A stretch of DNA of 31,441 nucleotides from Solitalea koreensis (GTDB lineage Bacteria; Bacteroidota; Bacteroidia; Sphingobacteriales; Sphingobacteriaceae): contig NZ_FXSZ01000016.1 in the NCBI RefSeq assembly GCF_900182575.1, forward strand, positions 1 to 31,441. The letters are read 5' to 3'. Position 1 is the first letter of the stretch. Each line of letters starts with the position of its first letter. Made by a program: the position numbers and the translations under genes. Positions 7,495 to 14,961 of this stretch are shown in pieces. The notes under the pieces were generated by a model. It was not told the DNA's origin. It searched no databases and saw nothing but the letters and a program-made list of their open reading frames with translations.

Positions 7495-7917
7495 TTAAAT
7501 GGTGTACTGTTCTATAATCCAAGTTGGTATTATTTCTGAACGCCCGGTTCTTGTATTTACCATGGTGTAATTAAACCAGCCGTTGCAGCTAAGCTTCATG
7601 TTTGCTTTGCGCATGATCTCAAAACCTACTTTTACCTCTTTTTTTCCGATTTCAAGAATCCAGGTTTTTACAATAAAACGATCGCCTAAAATCAGCGGTC
7701 GTTTATATTCTACGAAAGCAGTATTGATTACCCACCCGTAATGATGCTTAAGAAACTCCTCCATTGACATTCCATAGCAACGTTCCATTTGATCATAACG
7801 AGCTGCCAGTACGTAATCAAAATAACGACTATTGTGCACGTGTTGATTCATATCGATATCATCCGGTCGCACTTGTAATTCGCTTTCAAATACGGAAAAC
7901 GTTTTAATTTCTGTCAT
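7495..7917 (-). CDS. Acyl-CoA thioesterase (4HBT hotdog fold), second copy
   Basis: From the ATG at 7917 the protein has 140 residues. A longer frame to 7974 exists, but it would start upstream of the promoter box at 7934-7941, so the shorter form is preferred. The motif VRPDDIDMNQHVHNSRYFDY carries the hotdog-thioesterase Asp (D-x-D-M-N-x-H). The blocks VEYKRPLILGDRFIVKTWI and GWFNYTMVNTRTGRSEIIP complete the fold. It is probably a cytoplasmic acyl-CoA or acyl-ACP thioesterase of unknown specificity. It differs from the protein at 1426-1836 and resembles 4HBT members with an NQHV rather than a QMGYMYY motif. Its stop nearly touches that of the convergent methyltransferase. Confidence 0.85.
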   Translation of the reverse strand: MTEIKTFSVFESELQVRPDDIDMNQHVHNSRYFDYVLAARYDQMERCYGMSMEEFLKHHYGWVINTAFVEYKRPLILGDRFIVKTWILEIGKKEVKVGFEIMRKANMKLSCNGWFNYTMVNTRTGRSEIIPTWIIEQYTI

Positions 7918-7933
7918 GGCTTTAAATTTACTG

Positions 7934-7941
7934 CAAAAGTA
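7934..7941 (-). promoter_or_regulatory. -7 promoter element for the second thioesterase
   Basis: TACTTTTG on the minus strand is a full TAnnTTTG match, 16 bp upstream of the preferred ATG at 7917. No -33 TTTG is evident at the usual distance. Confidence 0.65.
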
Positions 7942-8009
7942 ATATTCTGTTTTTGACGAACGATAAAAGAGCAAGAATTAAGATAAGGCAGTCATGTACA
8001 TCAAATACA

Positions 8010-8040
8010 AAAGCCGCTCATGATGTTTGTGAGCGGCTTT
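8010..8040 (-). terminator. Rho-independent terminator after the His/Gly-tailed protein gene
   Basis: An 11-bp perfect stem AAAGCCGCTCA / TGAGCGGCTTT with a 9-nt loop. On the minus strand it is followed by TTGTATTTG. It lies about 78 bp past the stop at 8119. Confidence 0.75.
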
Positions 8041-8118
8041 GACCAGATAAACCGGAAATTGAAACGATTTTTATTTTGAGTAAACCTGAACATGGAGTCT
8101 TGATGCTTGAACTCCCTT

Positions 8119-8685
8119 TTAATGTTTGCCATGGCCGTGACCATTACCATTACCATGGCCATTACCATTGCTGCGCTCATGCTTGTTGTTGTAATATTCA
8201 CGATTATCGCTTTTATAATACCGAACTTCAGAAACCTCATTTTTCCATTTTCCATTTTTCCAATGCCCGGGTGGAATGTTTTTGTAATGATCTTCATGAA
8301 CGTGATATTCTCTTACCGTTAGTTGCCTAGGTCCTCGGTAACCTCTGGGATATTTAACTCTATGAACTGTATAATATCTGTAAGGGTCTGATCCCCGGTA
8401 ATTAAGTACTACTTTATAGCCATGATATAAATCAAAGTGAGCATATATACTAGGAAGTGAGGAAACATATACCCATCTGCCTCCCGAACAGTAGATGAAT
8501 TTCGCCGTGTGTACATCGTAATAAGTATCAATATCAGGCATATAGTAATAGCGTTCTTCCTCGTATCCATAGGGAGCCCAGGAAGGAGGAGTGCCTATGT
8601 TAACGTTTACAGATACCTGAGCTTCAGTTTGTTTTAATCCGATTGAGAATAAAATGAGTGTTAATAGTATGAATTTTTTTACCAT
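8119..8685 (-). CDS. Secreted Tyr-rich protein with His/Gly/Asn tail, function unknown
   Basis: The 188-residue protein starts with a Sec signal peptide (about residues 1-22, ending near QTEAQ). The middle is rich in Tyr and aromatics (YYYMPDIDTYYDVHTAKFIY, GGRWVYVSSLP). Similar Bacteroidota secreted proteins share this YYY-P-[ED]-x-D-x-YYD opening, but none has a known function. The last part changes character: from about residue 170 it is a low-complexity tail of Gly, Asn and His (GNGHGNGNGHGHGKH). The coding DNA there is a near-hexamer repeat (about 8122-8166). Such His-rich tails often bind Ni, Zn or Cu, which is inference here. Its own terminator suggests a single-gene transcript. Confidence 0.8.
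   Translation of the reverse strand: MVKKFILLTLILFSIGLKQTEAQVSVNVNIGTPPSWAPYGYEEERYYYMPDIDTYYDVHTAKFIYCSGGRWVYVSSLPSIYAHFDLYHGYKVVLNYRGSDPYRYYTVHRVKYPRGYRGPRQLTVREYHVHEDHYKNIPPGHWKNGKWKNEVSEVRYYKSDNREYYNNKHERSNGNGHGNGNGHGHGKH
8122..8166 (-). repeat. Hexamer-like repeat encoding the Gly-His/Asn tail
   Basis: Read on the plus strand, the units CCATTA, CCATGG and CCATTG alternate through this stretch. They encode the alternating G-H / G-N residues at the end of the secreted protein. Such tracts can change length by slippage. Confidence 0.65.
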
Positions 8686-8822
8686 ATTAGTTTGATTTAA
8701 TTGCAGTGTAAATATGCAATATAATTGCCACGTATTGTGAGACGAAGAAATGGATGAAAAATTTGATGTCGATTATCCAACTGGTGAACTTATTAAAATT
8801 TTTATATAACCGTTTTAAAACT

Positions 8823-8830
8823 TATCTTTG
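8823..8830 (+). promoter_or_regulatory. -7 promoter element for rpsO
   Basis: TATCTTTG, followed by CG, matches TAnnTTTG and lies 40 bp upstream of the rpsO ATG. Confidence 0.7.
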
Positions 8831-8870
8831 CGCTTCAAATAATTGTTTAACACTTTAGTATCATTCAAGA

Positions 8871-9140
8871 ATGTATTTAAGTAAAGAAGTAAAGAAGGAA
8901 ATCTTCGCAAAGTATGGTAAGAGTGAAGCTGACACTGGTTCGGCTGAAGGTCAAATTGCATTATACACTGTTCGTATCAAGCATTTAACAGAACACTTGA
9001 AAAAAAATCGTAAAGATTTCGGAACTCAGTTGGCTGTTCAAAAATTGGTAGGTAAGCGTCGTGCTCAATTGAACTACTTAATGAACAAAGATATCGCACG
9101 TTACCGTGTAATTATTAAGCAATTAGAATTAAGAAAGTAA
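8871..9140 (+). CDS. rpsO: 30S ribosomal protein S15
   Basis: The 89-residue length is standard for S15. Conserved blocks are TGSAEGQIAL near the N-terminus, IKHLTEHLKKNRKDFGTQLA, and LVGKRRAQLNYLMNKD, the rRNA-binding helix region. S15 binds 16S rRNA early in assembly of the small-subunit platform. The gene has its own promoter and a terminator 20 bp downstream. pnp follows 257 bp later; the rpsO-pnp neighbourhood is conserved widely in bacteria, though here the terminator and the long gap suggest largely separate transcripts. Confidence 0.98.
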   Translation: MYLSKEVKKEIFAKYGKSEADTGSAEGQIALYTVRIKHLTEHLKKNRKDFGTQLAVQKLVGKRRAQLNYLMNKDIARYRVIIKQLELRK

Positions 9141-9160
9141 TTCTAAGTGTTTATAATGAA

Positions 9161-9194
9161 AAAAAGCCGTCAGCTAACGACGGCTTTTTTTTTT
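9161..9194 (+). terminator. Rho-independent terminator after rpsO
   Basis: The stem AAAAAGCCGTC / GACGGCTTTTT with a 7-nt loop is followed by a T run to 9194. It is strong and well placed, 20 bp after the stop. Confidence 0.9.
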
Positions 9195-9228
9195 AGGTTT
9201 TTCTTTGAATTGGTTCAGGAAAAAAAGC

Positions 9229-9303
9229 TTAGTCAAGGCCGTACTTCCTAAAATACAAGGCCCGTGTATAATAATCCTTAAATAAATCCTTCATACTATT
9301 CAT
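9229..9303 (-). CDS. Candidate 24-residue small protein (antisense, between rpsO and pnp)
   Basis: A minus-strand frame runs from ATG at 9303 to TAA at 9229 and encodes MNSMKDLFKDYYTRALYFRK plus four more residues (YGLD). The composition is protein-like (aromatics, alternating Lys/Asp, amphipathic) rather than random AT-rich filler. AAGGAT lies a few bases before the ATG, and a near-consensus -7 box (TATCTTTT) lies about 37 nt upstream on the same strand. I cannot link it to a known family, and a frame this short can arise by chance. It is kept as a low-confidence candidate. Confidence 0.35.
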   Translation of the reverse strand: MNSMKDLFKDYYTRALYFRKYGLD

Positions 9304-9397
9304 TTTATCCTTTTTTCTGAGGTTTATTATACAATTAAAAAGATAAGTATCAAGTTTTTGCTTATTTTTAGCCGCAAATTATTAGATGTAAAAGAAT

Positions 9398-11569
9398 ATG
9401 TCGCAAATTGGAATTACAAAGACGTTTGACATTGGTGATGGAAGAATGGTTTCCATCGAAACAGGGAAGCTGGCCAAGCAAGCTGACGGAAGCGTAGTAG
9501 TGAAAATGGGTGATACCATGCTGCTAGCTACCGTAGTTTCTGCAAAAGAAGCTAAACCCGGCGTTGATTTTCTGCCGTTGTCGGTTGACTACCAGGAAAA
9601 ATACGCTGCCGCAGGTCGTATACCTGGCGGTTTCTTAAGAAGAGAAGCAAGATTATCTGATTACGAAGTACTCATCAGCCGTTTGGTTGACCGTGCACTT
9701 CGCCCTTTATTCCCGGATGATTATCACGCAGACACCCAGGTAATGATCACTTTGATCTCTGCTGATAAAAACATTATGCCTGATGCGCTGGCTGGTTTAG
9801 CTGCATCGGCTGCACTTACCGTGAGCGATATCCCTTTCAATGGTCCTATTTCTGAAGTGCGTATCGCCCGTATTGATGGCAAATTTGTGATCAATCCATC
9901 TGTTTCGGATTTAGAAAGAGCCGATATTGAAATGATGCTTGCTGGTTCAGCTAAAGACATTTTAATGATGGAAGGTGAAATGAAAGAATGCTCTGAATCA
10001 GAAATGATTGAAGCAATTCGCATTGGTCACGAAGCTATTAAAATTCAAATCAAAGCTCAATTGGAGCTTGCTGAAATGGTGGGTGTTAAAGCTAAACGCG
10101 AATACAACCATGAGGATAAAGATTTAGATTTAAAAGCACGCATAGAACAAGAACTTTATGCCGGGGTTTATGAAATCGCTAAAGCAGGTTCAACAAAATC
10201 TGAGCGTGGTGATCGTTTCAAAGCACTTCGCGATGAGTTTATCGAGAAACTAACCGCAGAAAAAGGCGAGGAGCTCGATGCTGTTACATTAGGCCTTTGC
10301 AAAAAATACTACCACGATGTAGAAAAAGATGCAATGCGTAATATGATCCTGAACGAAGGAATTCGTTTGGATGGTCGTAATACTAAACAAGTTCGTCCTA
10401 TTTGGTCAGAAGTTGGTTATTTGCCTTCTGCACACGGTTCTGCCGTTTTTACGCGTGGTGAAACTCAATCATTAACTACCGTTACTTTAGGTGCTAAAGA
10501 TGATGAGCAGTTAATTGATGGTGCGATGTTCTATGGTTACAACAAATTCTTGTTGCACTATAACTTCCCTGCTTTTTCTACCGGTGAGGTTCGTCCTAAT
10601 CGAGGTCCTGGTCGTCGTGAAGTTGGTCATGGTAACTTGGCTATGCGTTCATTGAAACAAGTATTGCCAGACGAAACTGAAAATCCATACGTAATTCGTA
10701 TTGTTTCTGATATCCTTGAATCAAATGGTTCGTCATCAATGGCAACTGTTTGTGCAGGTGCGTTAGCATTGATGGATGCAGGTGTGAAAATCAAATCACC
10801 TGTTTCAGGTATTGCAATGGGATTGATTTTAGATCCAGCAACTGGAAAATACGCAGTTCTTTCTGATATTTTAGGTGATGAAGATCATTTAGGTGATATG
10901 GACTTTAAAGTAACCGGAACCTCACAAGGTGTTACGGGTTGCCAAATGGACATTAAAGTAGATGGTTTATCATACGAAGTGTTAACTGAAGCTTTAGAGC
11001 AAGCTCGTCAAGGACGTTTACATATTCTTGGTGAGATGAATAAAACGATTACTGCTGCACGTGAAGACTACAAGCCACATGCTCCTCGTATTGTTGAAAT
11101 GCTGATTCCTCGTGAGTTCATCGGTGCTATCATTGGGCCTGGTGGTAAAGTGATTCAGGAAATGCAACGTGAAACCGGTGCTACAATCAGCATTGAAGAA
11201 GTAGGTGAGTATGGTAAAGTGCAAATCTTTGCAACTGATAAAGAAGCTGTGGATAAGGTAGTTACTAAAATTAAAGGCATTACAACAGTTCCTGAAATCG
11301 GAGAAGTGTACGAAGGTACCGTTAAAAATATCCAGCCTTTCGGAGCATTCGTTGAGTTCCTTCCTGGAAAAGATGGTTTATTGCATATTTCAGAAATTGA
11401 CTGGAAACGCTTTGAAACTATGGAAGGTGTACTTGAAGTAGGTGAGAAGATTAAAGTTAAATTACTGGATGTAGATAAGAAAACAGGTAAGTTTAAACTT
11501 TCTCGTAAAGTATTACTGCCTCGTCCTGAAAAGACCGAGAGCAATGCTCCTCAGTCAGATAGCAAATAG
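9398..11569 (+). CDS. pnp: Polyribonucleotide nucleotidyltransferase (PNPase)
   Basis: The 723-residue enzyme carries the full PNPase order. The first RNase PH domain occupies about residues 10-145 (FLPLSVDYQEKYAAAGRIPGG) and is followed by an all-alpha linker. The second, catalytic RNase PH domain occupies about 320-545 (LDGRNTKQVRPI, NFPAFSTGEVRPNRGPGRRE, DILGDEDHLGDMDFKV). A KH domain (IIGPGGKVIQEM, from about 570) and an S1 domain (VYEGTVKNIQPFGAFVEFLP) follow, then a short polar tail. It is a trimeric 3'-5' phosphorolytic exoribonuclease in RNA decay. It is preceded by rpsO and followed by its own terminator. Confidence 0.98.
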   Translation: MSQIGITKTFDIGDGRMVSIETGKLAKQADGSVVVKMGDTMLLATVVSAKEAKPGVDFLPLSVDYQEKYAAAGRIPGGFLRREARLSDYEVLISRLVDRALRPLFPDDYHADTQVMITLISADKNIMPDALAGLAASAALTVSDIPFNGPISEVRIARIDGKFVINPSVSDLERADIEMMLAGSAKDILMMEGEMKECSESEMIEAIRIGHEAIKIQIKAQLELAEMVGVKAKREYNHEDKDLDLKARIEQELYAGVYEIAKAGSTKSERGDRFKALRDEFIEKLTAEKGEELDAVTLGLCKKYYHDVEKDAMRNMILNEGIRLDGRNTKQVRPIWSEVGYLPSAHGSAVFTRGETQSLTTVTLGAKDDEQLIDGAMFYGYNKFLLHYNFPAFSTGEVRPNRGPGRREVGHGNLAMRSLKQVLPDETENPYVIRIVSDILESNGSSSMATVCAGALALMDAGVKIKSPVSGIAMGLILDPATGKYAVLSDILGDEDHLGDMDFKVTGTSQGVTGCQMDIKVDGLSYEVLTEALEQARQGRLHILGEMNKTITAAREDYKPHAPRIVEMLIPREFIGAIIGPGGKVIQEMQRETGATISIEEVGEYGKVQIFATDKEAVDKVVTKIKGITTVPEIGEVYEGTVKNIQPFGAFVEFLPGKDGLLHISEIDWKRFETMEGVLEVGEKIKVKLLDVDKKTGKFKLSRKVLLPRPEKTESNAPQSDSK

Positions 11570-11590
11570 TAATTAATCAATATTTTTGAA

Positions 11591-11622
11591 AAAAACCGTT
11601 ATGAAAATAACGGTTTTTTTTT
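11591..11622 (+). terminator. Rho-independent terminator after pnp
   Basis: An 11-bp perfect stem AAAAACCGTTA / TAACGGTTTTT with loop TGAAAA, followed by more T. It begins 21 bp after the pnp stop. Confidence 0.88.
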
Positions 11623-11672
11623 GTCTCTGAAACTTATCACTCAAAACTTATTACTTATAACTTCTCATTGTG

Positions 11673-11680
11673 TACTTTTG
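11673..11680 (+). promoter_or_regulatory. -7 promoter element for rpe
   Basis: TACTTTTG, followed by CA, is a full TAnnTTTG match 38 bp upstream of the rpe ATG. Confidence 0.7.
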
Positions 11681-11718
11681 CACTTTATTAATTATTTAAA
11701 ATTTCTAATATTCAATAG

Positions 11719-12390
11719 ATGAAACACTTAATTGCTCCTTCAATCCTTTCAGCTGATTTTGCCAATCTTGCTGATGATGTGGAAATGATTAATGAAAGTT
11801 CTGCCGATTGGTTCCATGTGGATGTGATGGATGGCAACTTTGTACCCAATATCTCCTTTGGTTTTCCGGTTATTGCAGCGGTAAACCATTATGCTAAAAA
11901 ACCTTTGGATGTACACTTAATGATTGTTGATCCTGATCGTTATTTGGAAGATTTCAAAAAAGTAGGGGCAAAGGTGCTCACCGTTCATTATGAAGCCTGC
12001 ACACATTTGCATCGTACCGTTAGCAAGATCAAAGAATTGGGAATGAAGGCAGGGGTTGCCATTAATCCTCATACACCGGTAAGTGTTTTAGAAGATATCA
12101 TTACTGATGTTGATTTGGTGCTGATTATGTCGGTAAATCCGGGCTTTGGTGGTCAAAAATTTATTGAGAATACTTACAATAAAATTAAAGCATTACGCGA
12201 GTTGTGCAATAAACATAATGCTGAAGTATTAATTGAAGTTGATGGCGGCGTAAATAAGCACAATGCATTAGCCTTATTGAAGGCAGGTGCTGATGTATTA
12301 GTTGCAGGGAATGCTGTGTTTTCAGCCGAAGATCCAAAACATGAAATTGCAGAATTGAAAAAACTAAATATTGAAGTTTTTCAAGCCTAA
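11719..12390 (+). CDS. rpe: Ribulose-phosphate 3-epimerase
   Basis: The 223-residue TIM barrel interconverts D-ribulose 5-phosphate and D-xylulose 5-phosphate in the pentose phosphate pathway. Signature blocks are IAPSILSADFANLADDV, WFHVDVMDGNFVPNISFG (metal and catalytic Asp), VHLMIVDP (metal His), VLIMSVNPGFGGQKFI and VLIEVDGGVN (second catalytic Asp, phosphate loop). The length is typical. It is flanked by its own promoter and a strong terminator, so it is probably monocistronic. Confidence 0.98.
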   Translation: MKHLIAPSILSADFANLADDVEMINESSADWFHVDVMDGNFVPNISFGFPVIAAVNHYAKKPLDVHLMIVDPDRYLEDFKKVGAKVLTVHYEACTHLHRTVSKIKELGMKAGVAINPHTPVSVLEDIITDVDLVLIMSVNPGFGGQKFIENTYNKIKALRELCNKHNAEVLIEVDGGVNKHNALALLKAGADVLVAGNAVFSAEDPKHEIAELKKLNIEVFQA

Positions 12391-12411
12391 AACTTAACGT
12401 TAGATAATGAC

Positions 12412-12452
12412 AAAATCCACTTTTGGGTAATACCAAAAGTGGATTTTTTTTT
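12412..12452 (+). terminator. Rho-independent terminator after rpe
   Basis: A 15-bp perfect stem (12412-12426 with 12433-12447) with loop GTAATA, then a T run. It begins 22 bp after the rpe stop. Confidence 0.9.
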
Positions 12453-12678
12453 TAATATGTCTCTCTGGAACTATAAATTGCTTTCCGTATTAACAAATAG
12501 TAAGTAGAGCTGTTATTTAAATTTGATGTTAAGAGAACTCAAAATTTGCATCAAGATAAATTTTAAACTTATTTTAATTTTATGCTTAATAAACAATAAA
12601 TTTGTTAACAATGAGTGTTTTTTGTTGAAAATTTAAAAACTATCATTTAAATAGATTTTAAACCTATATATCATTTTT

Positions 12679-13770
12679 ATGAAACATAATTTTGGAGCCG
12701 GCCCAGGTATTTTACCGCAACAAGTATTACAAGAAGCCGCACAGGCTGTAATAAATTTTAACAACAGTGGTTTATCGATCTTGGAAATTTCCCATCGAAG
12801 CCCTGATTTTGAAGCAGTGATGGATGAAGCACGTGCTTTGGTTAAAGAGTTGCTAAATCTTGGTGACAACTATTCCGTTATGTTTTTGCATGGAGGCGCA
12901 AGTAGTCAATTTGCAATGCTTCCTTACAATCTCTTAGGTGAAAATGAAACTGCGGCTTATCTTGATTCGGGTACTTGGGCTAATAAAGCTATTAAAGAAG
13001 CGAAGTTCTTCGGAAAAGTGAATGTTGTCGCTTCCTCTAAGGAATCAAACTATACGTTTATTCCTAAGGATTATGAAATTCCTAAAGATGCCAGGTATTT
13101 TCATGTTACATCTAATAATACCATTTATGGAACGCAAATCCATCAATTCCCGGAATCTCCTGTTCCTTTGGTAAGTGATATGTCGTCTGATATTTTCAGC
13201 CGTGAATTTGATGCAAATAAATTCGGATTGATCTATGCAGGTGCTCAAAAAAACATGGGGCCGGCAGGTGTAGCCTTAGTCATTGTTCGAAATGATTTAG
13301 TGGGAACTGTCGAACGCGCTATTCCTTCCATGTTCAACTATAAGTTGCATATTGAAAATGGCTCTATGTACAATACGCCTCCGGTATTTGCAGTGTATGT
13401 TTCTATGTTGACCTTGCGTTGGGTAAAAGCACAAGGTGGAATCAAGGCCATGGAAAAGATCAATAATGAAAAGGCTGCTAAGTTATACGCCGAAATTGAT
13501 CGTAATACATTGTTTAAAGGAACTTGTGCTGTTGAAGATCGCTCACGCATGAATGTTTGCTTCGTGATGAATTCCCCTGAACAAGAAAAGGAATTCCTGA
13601 ATTTTGCTAAAGAACGAGATTGCGTTGGATTAAAGGGGCATAGAAGTGTAGGTGGTTTCCGCGCATCTATTTATAATGCCTTACCGCTTTCAAGTGTTGA
13701 ACATCTGGTTAAAGCCATGCAAGATTTTGAAAAAATTGGAAGTTCAAAGCCAGAATTAAGTATGAAATAG
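12679..13770 (+). CDS. serC: Phosphoserine aminotransferase
   Basis: The 363-residue PLP enzyme (class V, fold type I) converts 3-phosphohydroxypyruvate and glutamate to phosphoserine and 2-oxoglutarate. The N-terminal signature NFGAGPGILPQQVL is present, as are ISHRSPDF, the PLP phosphate-binding HGGASSQFAM and SDMSSDIFSRE. AGAQKNMGPAGV carries the PLP-binding Lys at residue 191. The C-terminal GHRSVGGFRASIYNA binds substrate. Only 60 bp separate it from serA, with no terminator between them, so the two probably form a serine-synthesis operon. The 226-bp gap after the rpe terminator holds no clear promoter box. Confidence 0.97.
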   Translation: MKHNFGAGPGILPQQVLQEAAQAVINFNNSGLSILEISHRSPDFEAVMDEARALVKELLNLGDNYSVMFLHGGASSQFAMLPYNLLGENETAAYLDSGTWANKAIKEAKFFGKVNVVASSKESNYTFIPKDYEIPKDARYFHVTSNNTIYGTQIHQFPESPVPLVSDMSSDIFSREFDANKFGLIYAGAQKNMGPAGVALVIVRNDLVGTVERAIPSMFNYKLHIENGSMYNTPPVFAVYVSMLTLRWVKAQGGIKAMEKINNEKAAKLYAEIDRNTLFKGTCAVEDRSRMNVCFVMNSPEQEKEFLNFAKERDCVGLKGHRSVGGFRASIYNALPLSSVEHLVKAMQDFEKIGSSKPELSMK

Positions 13771-13830
13771 AATTTAATCTCATTCCATTCCTACTTTATT
13801 TATATTAACGCAAAAACGATTACCTAAACT

Positions 13831-14784
13831 ATGATTAAAATATTAGCCAATGACGGCATTGACCCGATAGGGAAAGAATTGCTTGAAAAAGCAGGTTTTA
13901 GTGTTGATACACAAAATATTCCGCAAGAACAATTAGCATCACGATTAAATGAATACGATGCTATAACCGTTCGCTCAGCGACTAAAGTTCGTAAGGAATT
14001 AATTGATGCTTGCCCTAACTTAAAACTAATTGGACGTGGTGGAGTAGGTATGGATAATATTGATGTTGACTATGCCCTCAGTAAAGGATTAGCAGTGGTG
14101 AATACACCGGCAGCTTCTTCACTTTCTGTTGCAGAGTTAGTCTTCGCACACCTGTTTACAGGTTGCCGCTTTTTGCAGGATGCTAACCGTAAAATGCCTG
14201 TTGAAGGGGATACAAAATTCAATGACCTTAAGAAAGCGTATGCAAAAGGTATTGAATTGAGAGGTAAAACTATCGGTATTCTTGGTTTCGGTCGCATTGG
14301 GCGTGAAGTGGCTAAAACCGCATTAGGATTAGGTATGGAAGTGTTAGCCTATGATCTTTATTCATTTAACCCTGAGGTAGAATTATCTTTTCCCGGTGCT
14401 TCTAAAGTGAAAGTTACTGTTAAAACGGCCACAAAAGAAGAACTGTTAAAAAACAGTGATTTTATTAGCGTTCATACACCTGCAGTAGAAAAACCTGAAA
14501 TCGGTGCAGCAGAATTTGAGCTGATGAAAAAAGGAGCAGCATTGGTAAATGCTTCTCGTGGCGGAGTGGTTGATGAGCAGGCATTGCTTGCAGCTCTTGA
14601 AAATGGAAAATTAGGCTTTGCAGGATTGGACGTTTTTGAGAATGAGCCAAAACCTGCTGAAGCATTGTTGAAGCATCCAAGAATTTCATTGACTCCTCAC
14701 ATTGGAGCTTCAACCAATGAAGCGCAGGAACGAATTGGAGTTGAATTATCGAATTTGATCATCGATATCTTCAAGAATAAATAA
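13831..14784 (+). CDS. serA: D-3-phosphoglycerate dehydrogenase (short form, no ACT domain)
   Basis: The 317-residue D-2-hydroxyacid dehydrogenase oxidises 3-phosphoglycerate to 3-phosphohydroxypyruvate with NAD. The Rossmann motif GILGFGRIGREVA, the substrate loop IGRGGVGMDNIDVDYA, ASRGGVVDEQALLAALENG, and the catalytic His290 in TPHIGAST with the FENEP Glu are all present. The protein ends right after the second half of the substrate-binding domain. It thus lacks the ACT regulatory domain that gives serine feedback control in the long forms. Its position 60 bp after serC supports phosphoglycerate as substrate over other hydroxyacids. Confidence 0.93.
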   Translation: MIKILANDGIDPIGKELLEKAGFSVDTQNIPQEQLASRLNEYDAITVRSATKVRKELIDACPNLKLIGRGGVGMDNIDVDYALSKGLAVVNTPAASSLSVAELVFAHLFTGCRFLQDANRKMPVEGDTKFNDLKKAYAKGIELRGKTIGILGFGRIGREVAKTALGLGMEVLAYDLYSFNPEVELSFPGASKVKVTVKTATKEELLKNSDFISVHTPAVEKPEIGAAEFELMKKGAALVNASRGGVVDEQALLAALENGKLGFAGLDVFENEPKPAEALLKHPRISLTPHIGASTNEAQERIGVELSNLIIDIFKNK

Positions 14785-14802
14785 TCTCCTTCTAATAAAA
14801 AG

Positions 14803-14945
14803 AGGTTGTCTGAAAAATAGTTGTAGCCTTAGTTTTTAATCCAGGGCTACAACTATTTCAATTTTTGTTTAATAGGTTGCGTGTGCAACTTTTGAATCAG
14901 CGCAATTATCAGCCTGTGACCAAAAAAAACCTTTTTAGACGACCT
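14803..14945. mobile_element. MITE-like element or IS remnant bounded by imperfect terminal inverted repeats
   Basis: AGGTTGTCTGAAAA at 14803-14816 is repeated in inverted form at 14932-14945 with 12 of 14 positions identical. The 143-bp interior encodes nothing and holds two hairpins, at 14815-14858 and 14876-14889 (GTTGC-GTGT-GCAAC). Size, terminal repeats and lack of coding fit a non-autonomous element or decayed IS. No convincing target-site duplication is seen, so this is a suggestion only. Confidence 0.35.
14815..14858 (+). terminator. Stem-loop after serA, probable terminator
   Basis: A 14-bp perfect stem (AAATAGTTGTAGCC / GGCTACAACTATTT) with a 16-nt loop, followed by CAATTTTTGTTT. 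It ends the serCA unit but also lies inside the MITE-like segment 14803-14945, so the element may have brought in the terminator. Confidence 0.6.
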
Positions 14946-14961
14946 TTTAGTTTAAGGCCAT

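Noticed and set aside
7918..7974. 19-codon N-terminal extension of the second thioesterase
   Set aside because: It would begin upstream of a full TAnnTTTG box; the hotdog domain begins after the inner Met.
8001..8330. Overlapping open frames at the end of the His/Gly-tailed gene
   Set aside because: They are shadow frames produced by the hexamer-like repeats; the signal-peptide frame on minus accounts for the region.
11155..11544. 129-codon minus-strand frame inside pnp
   Set aside because: It is antisense to the KH/S1 domains of a certain gene and has no family likeness.
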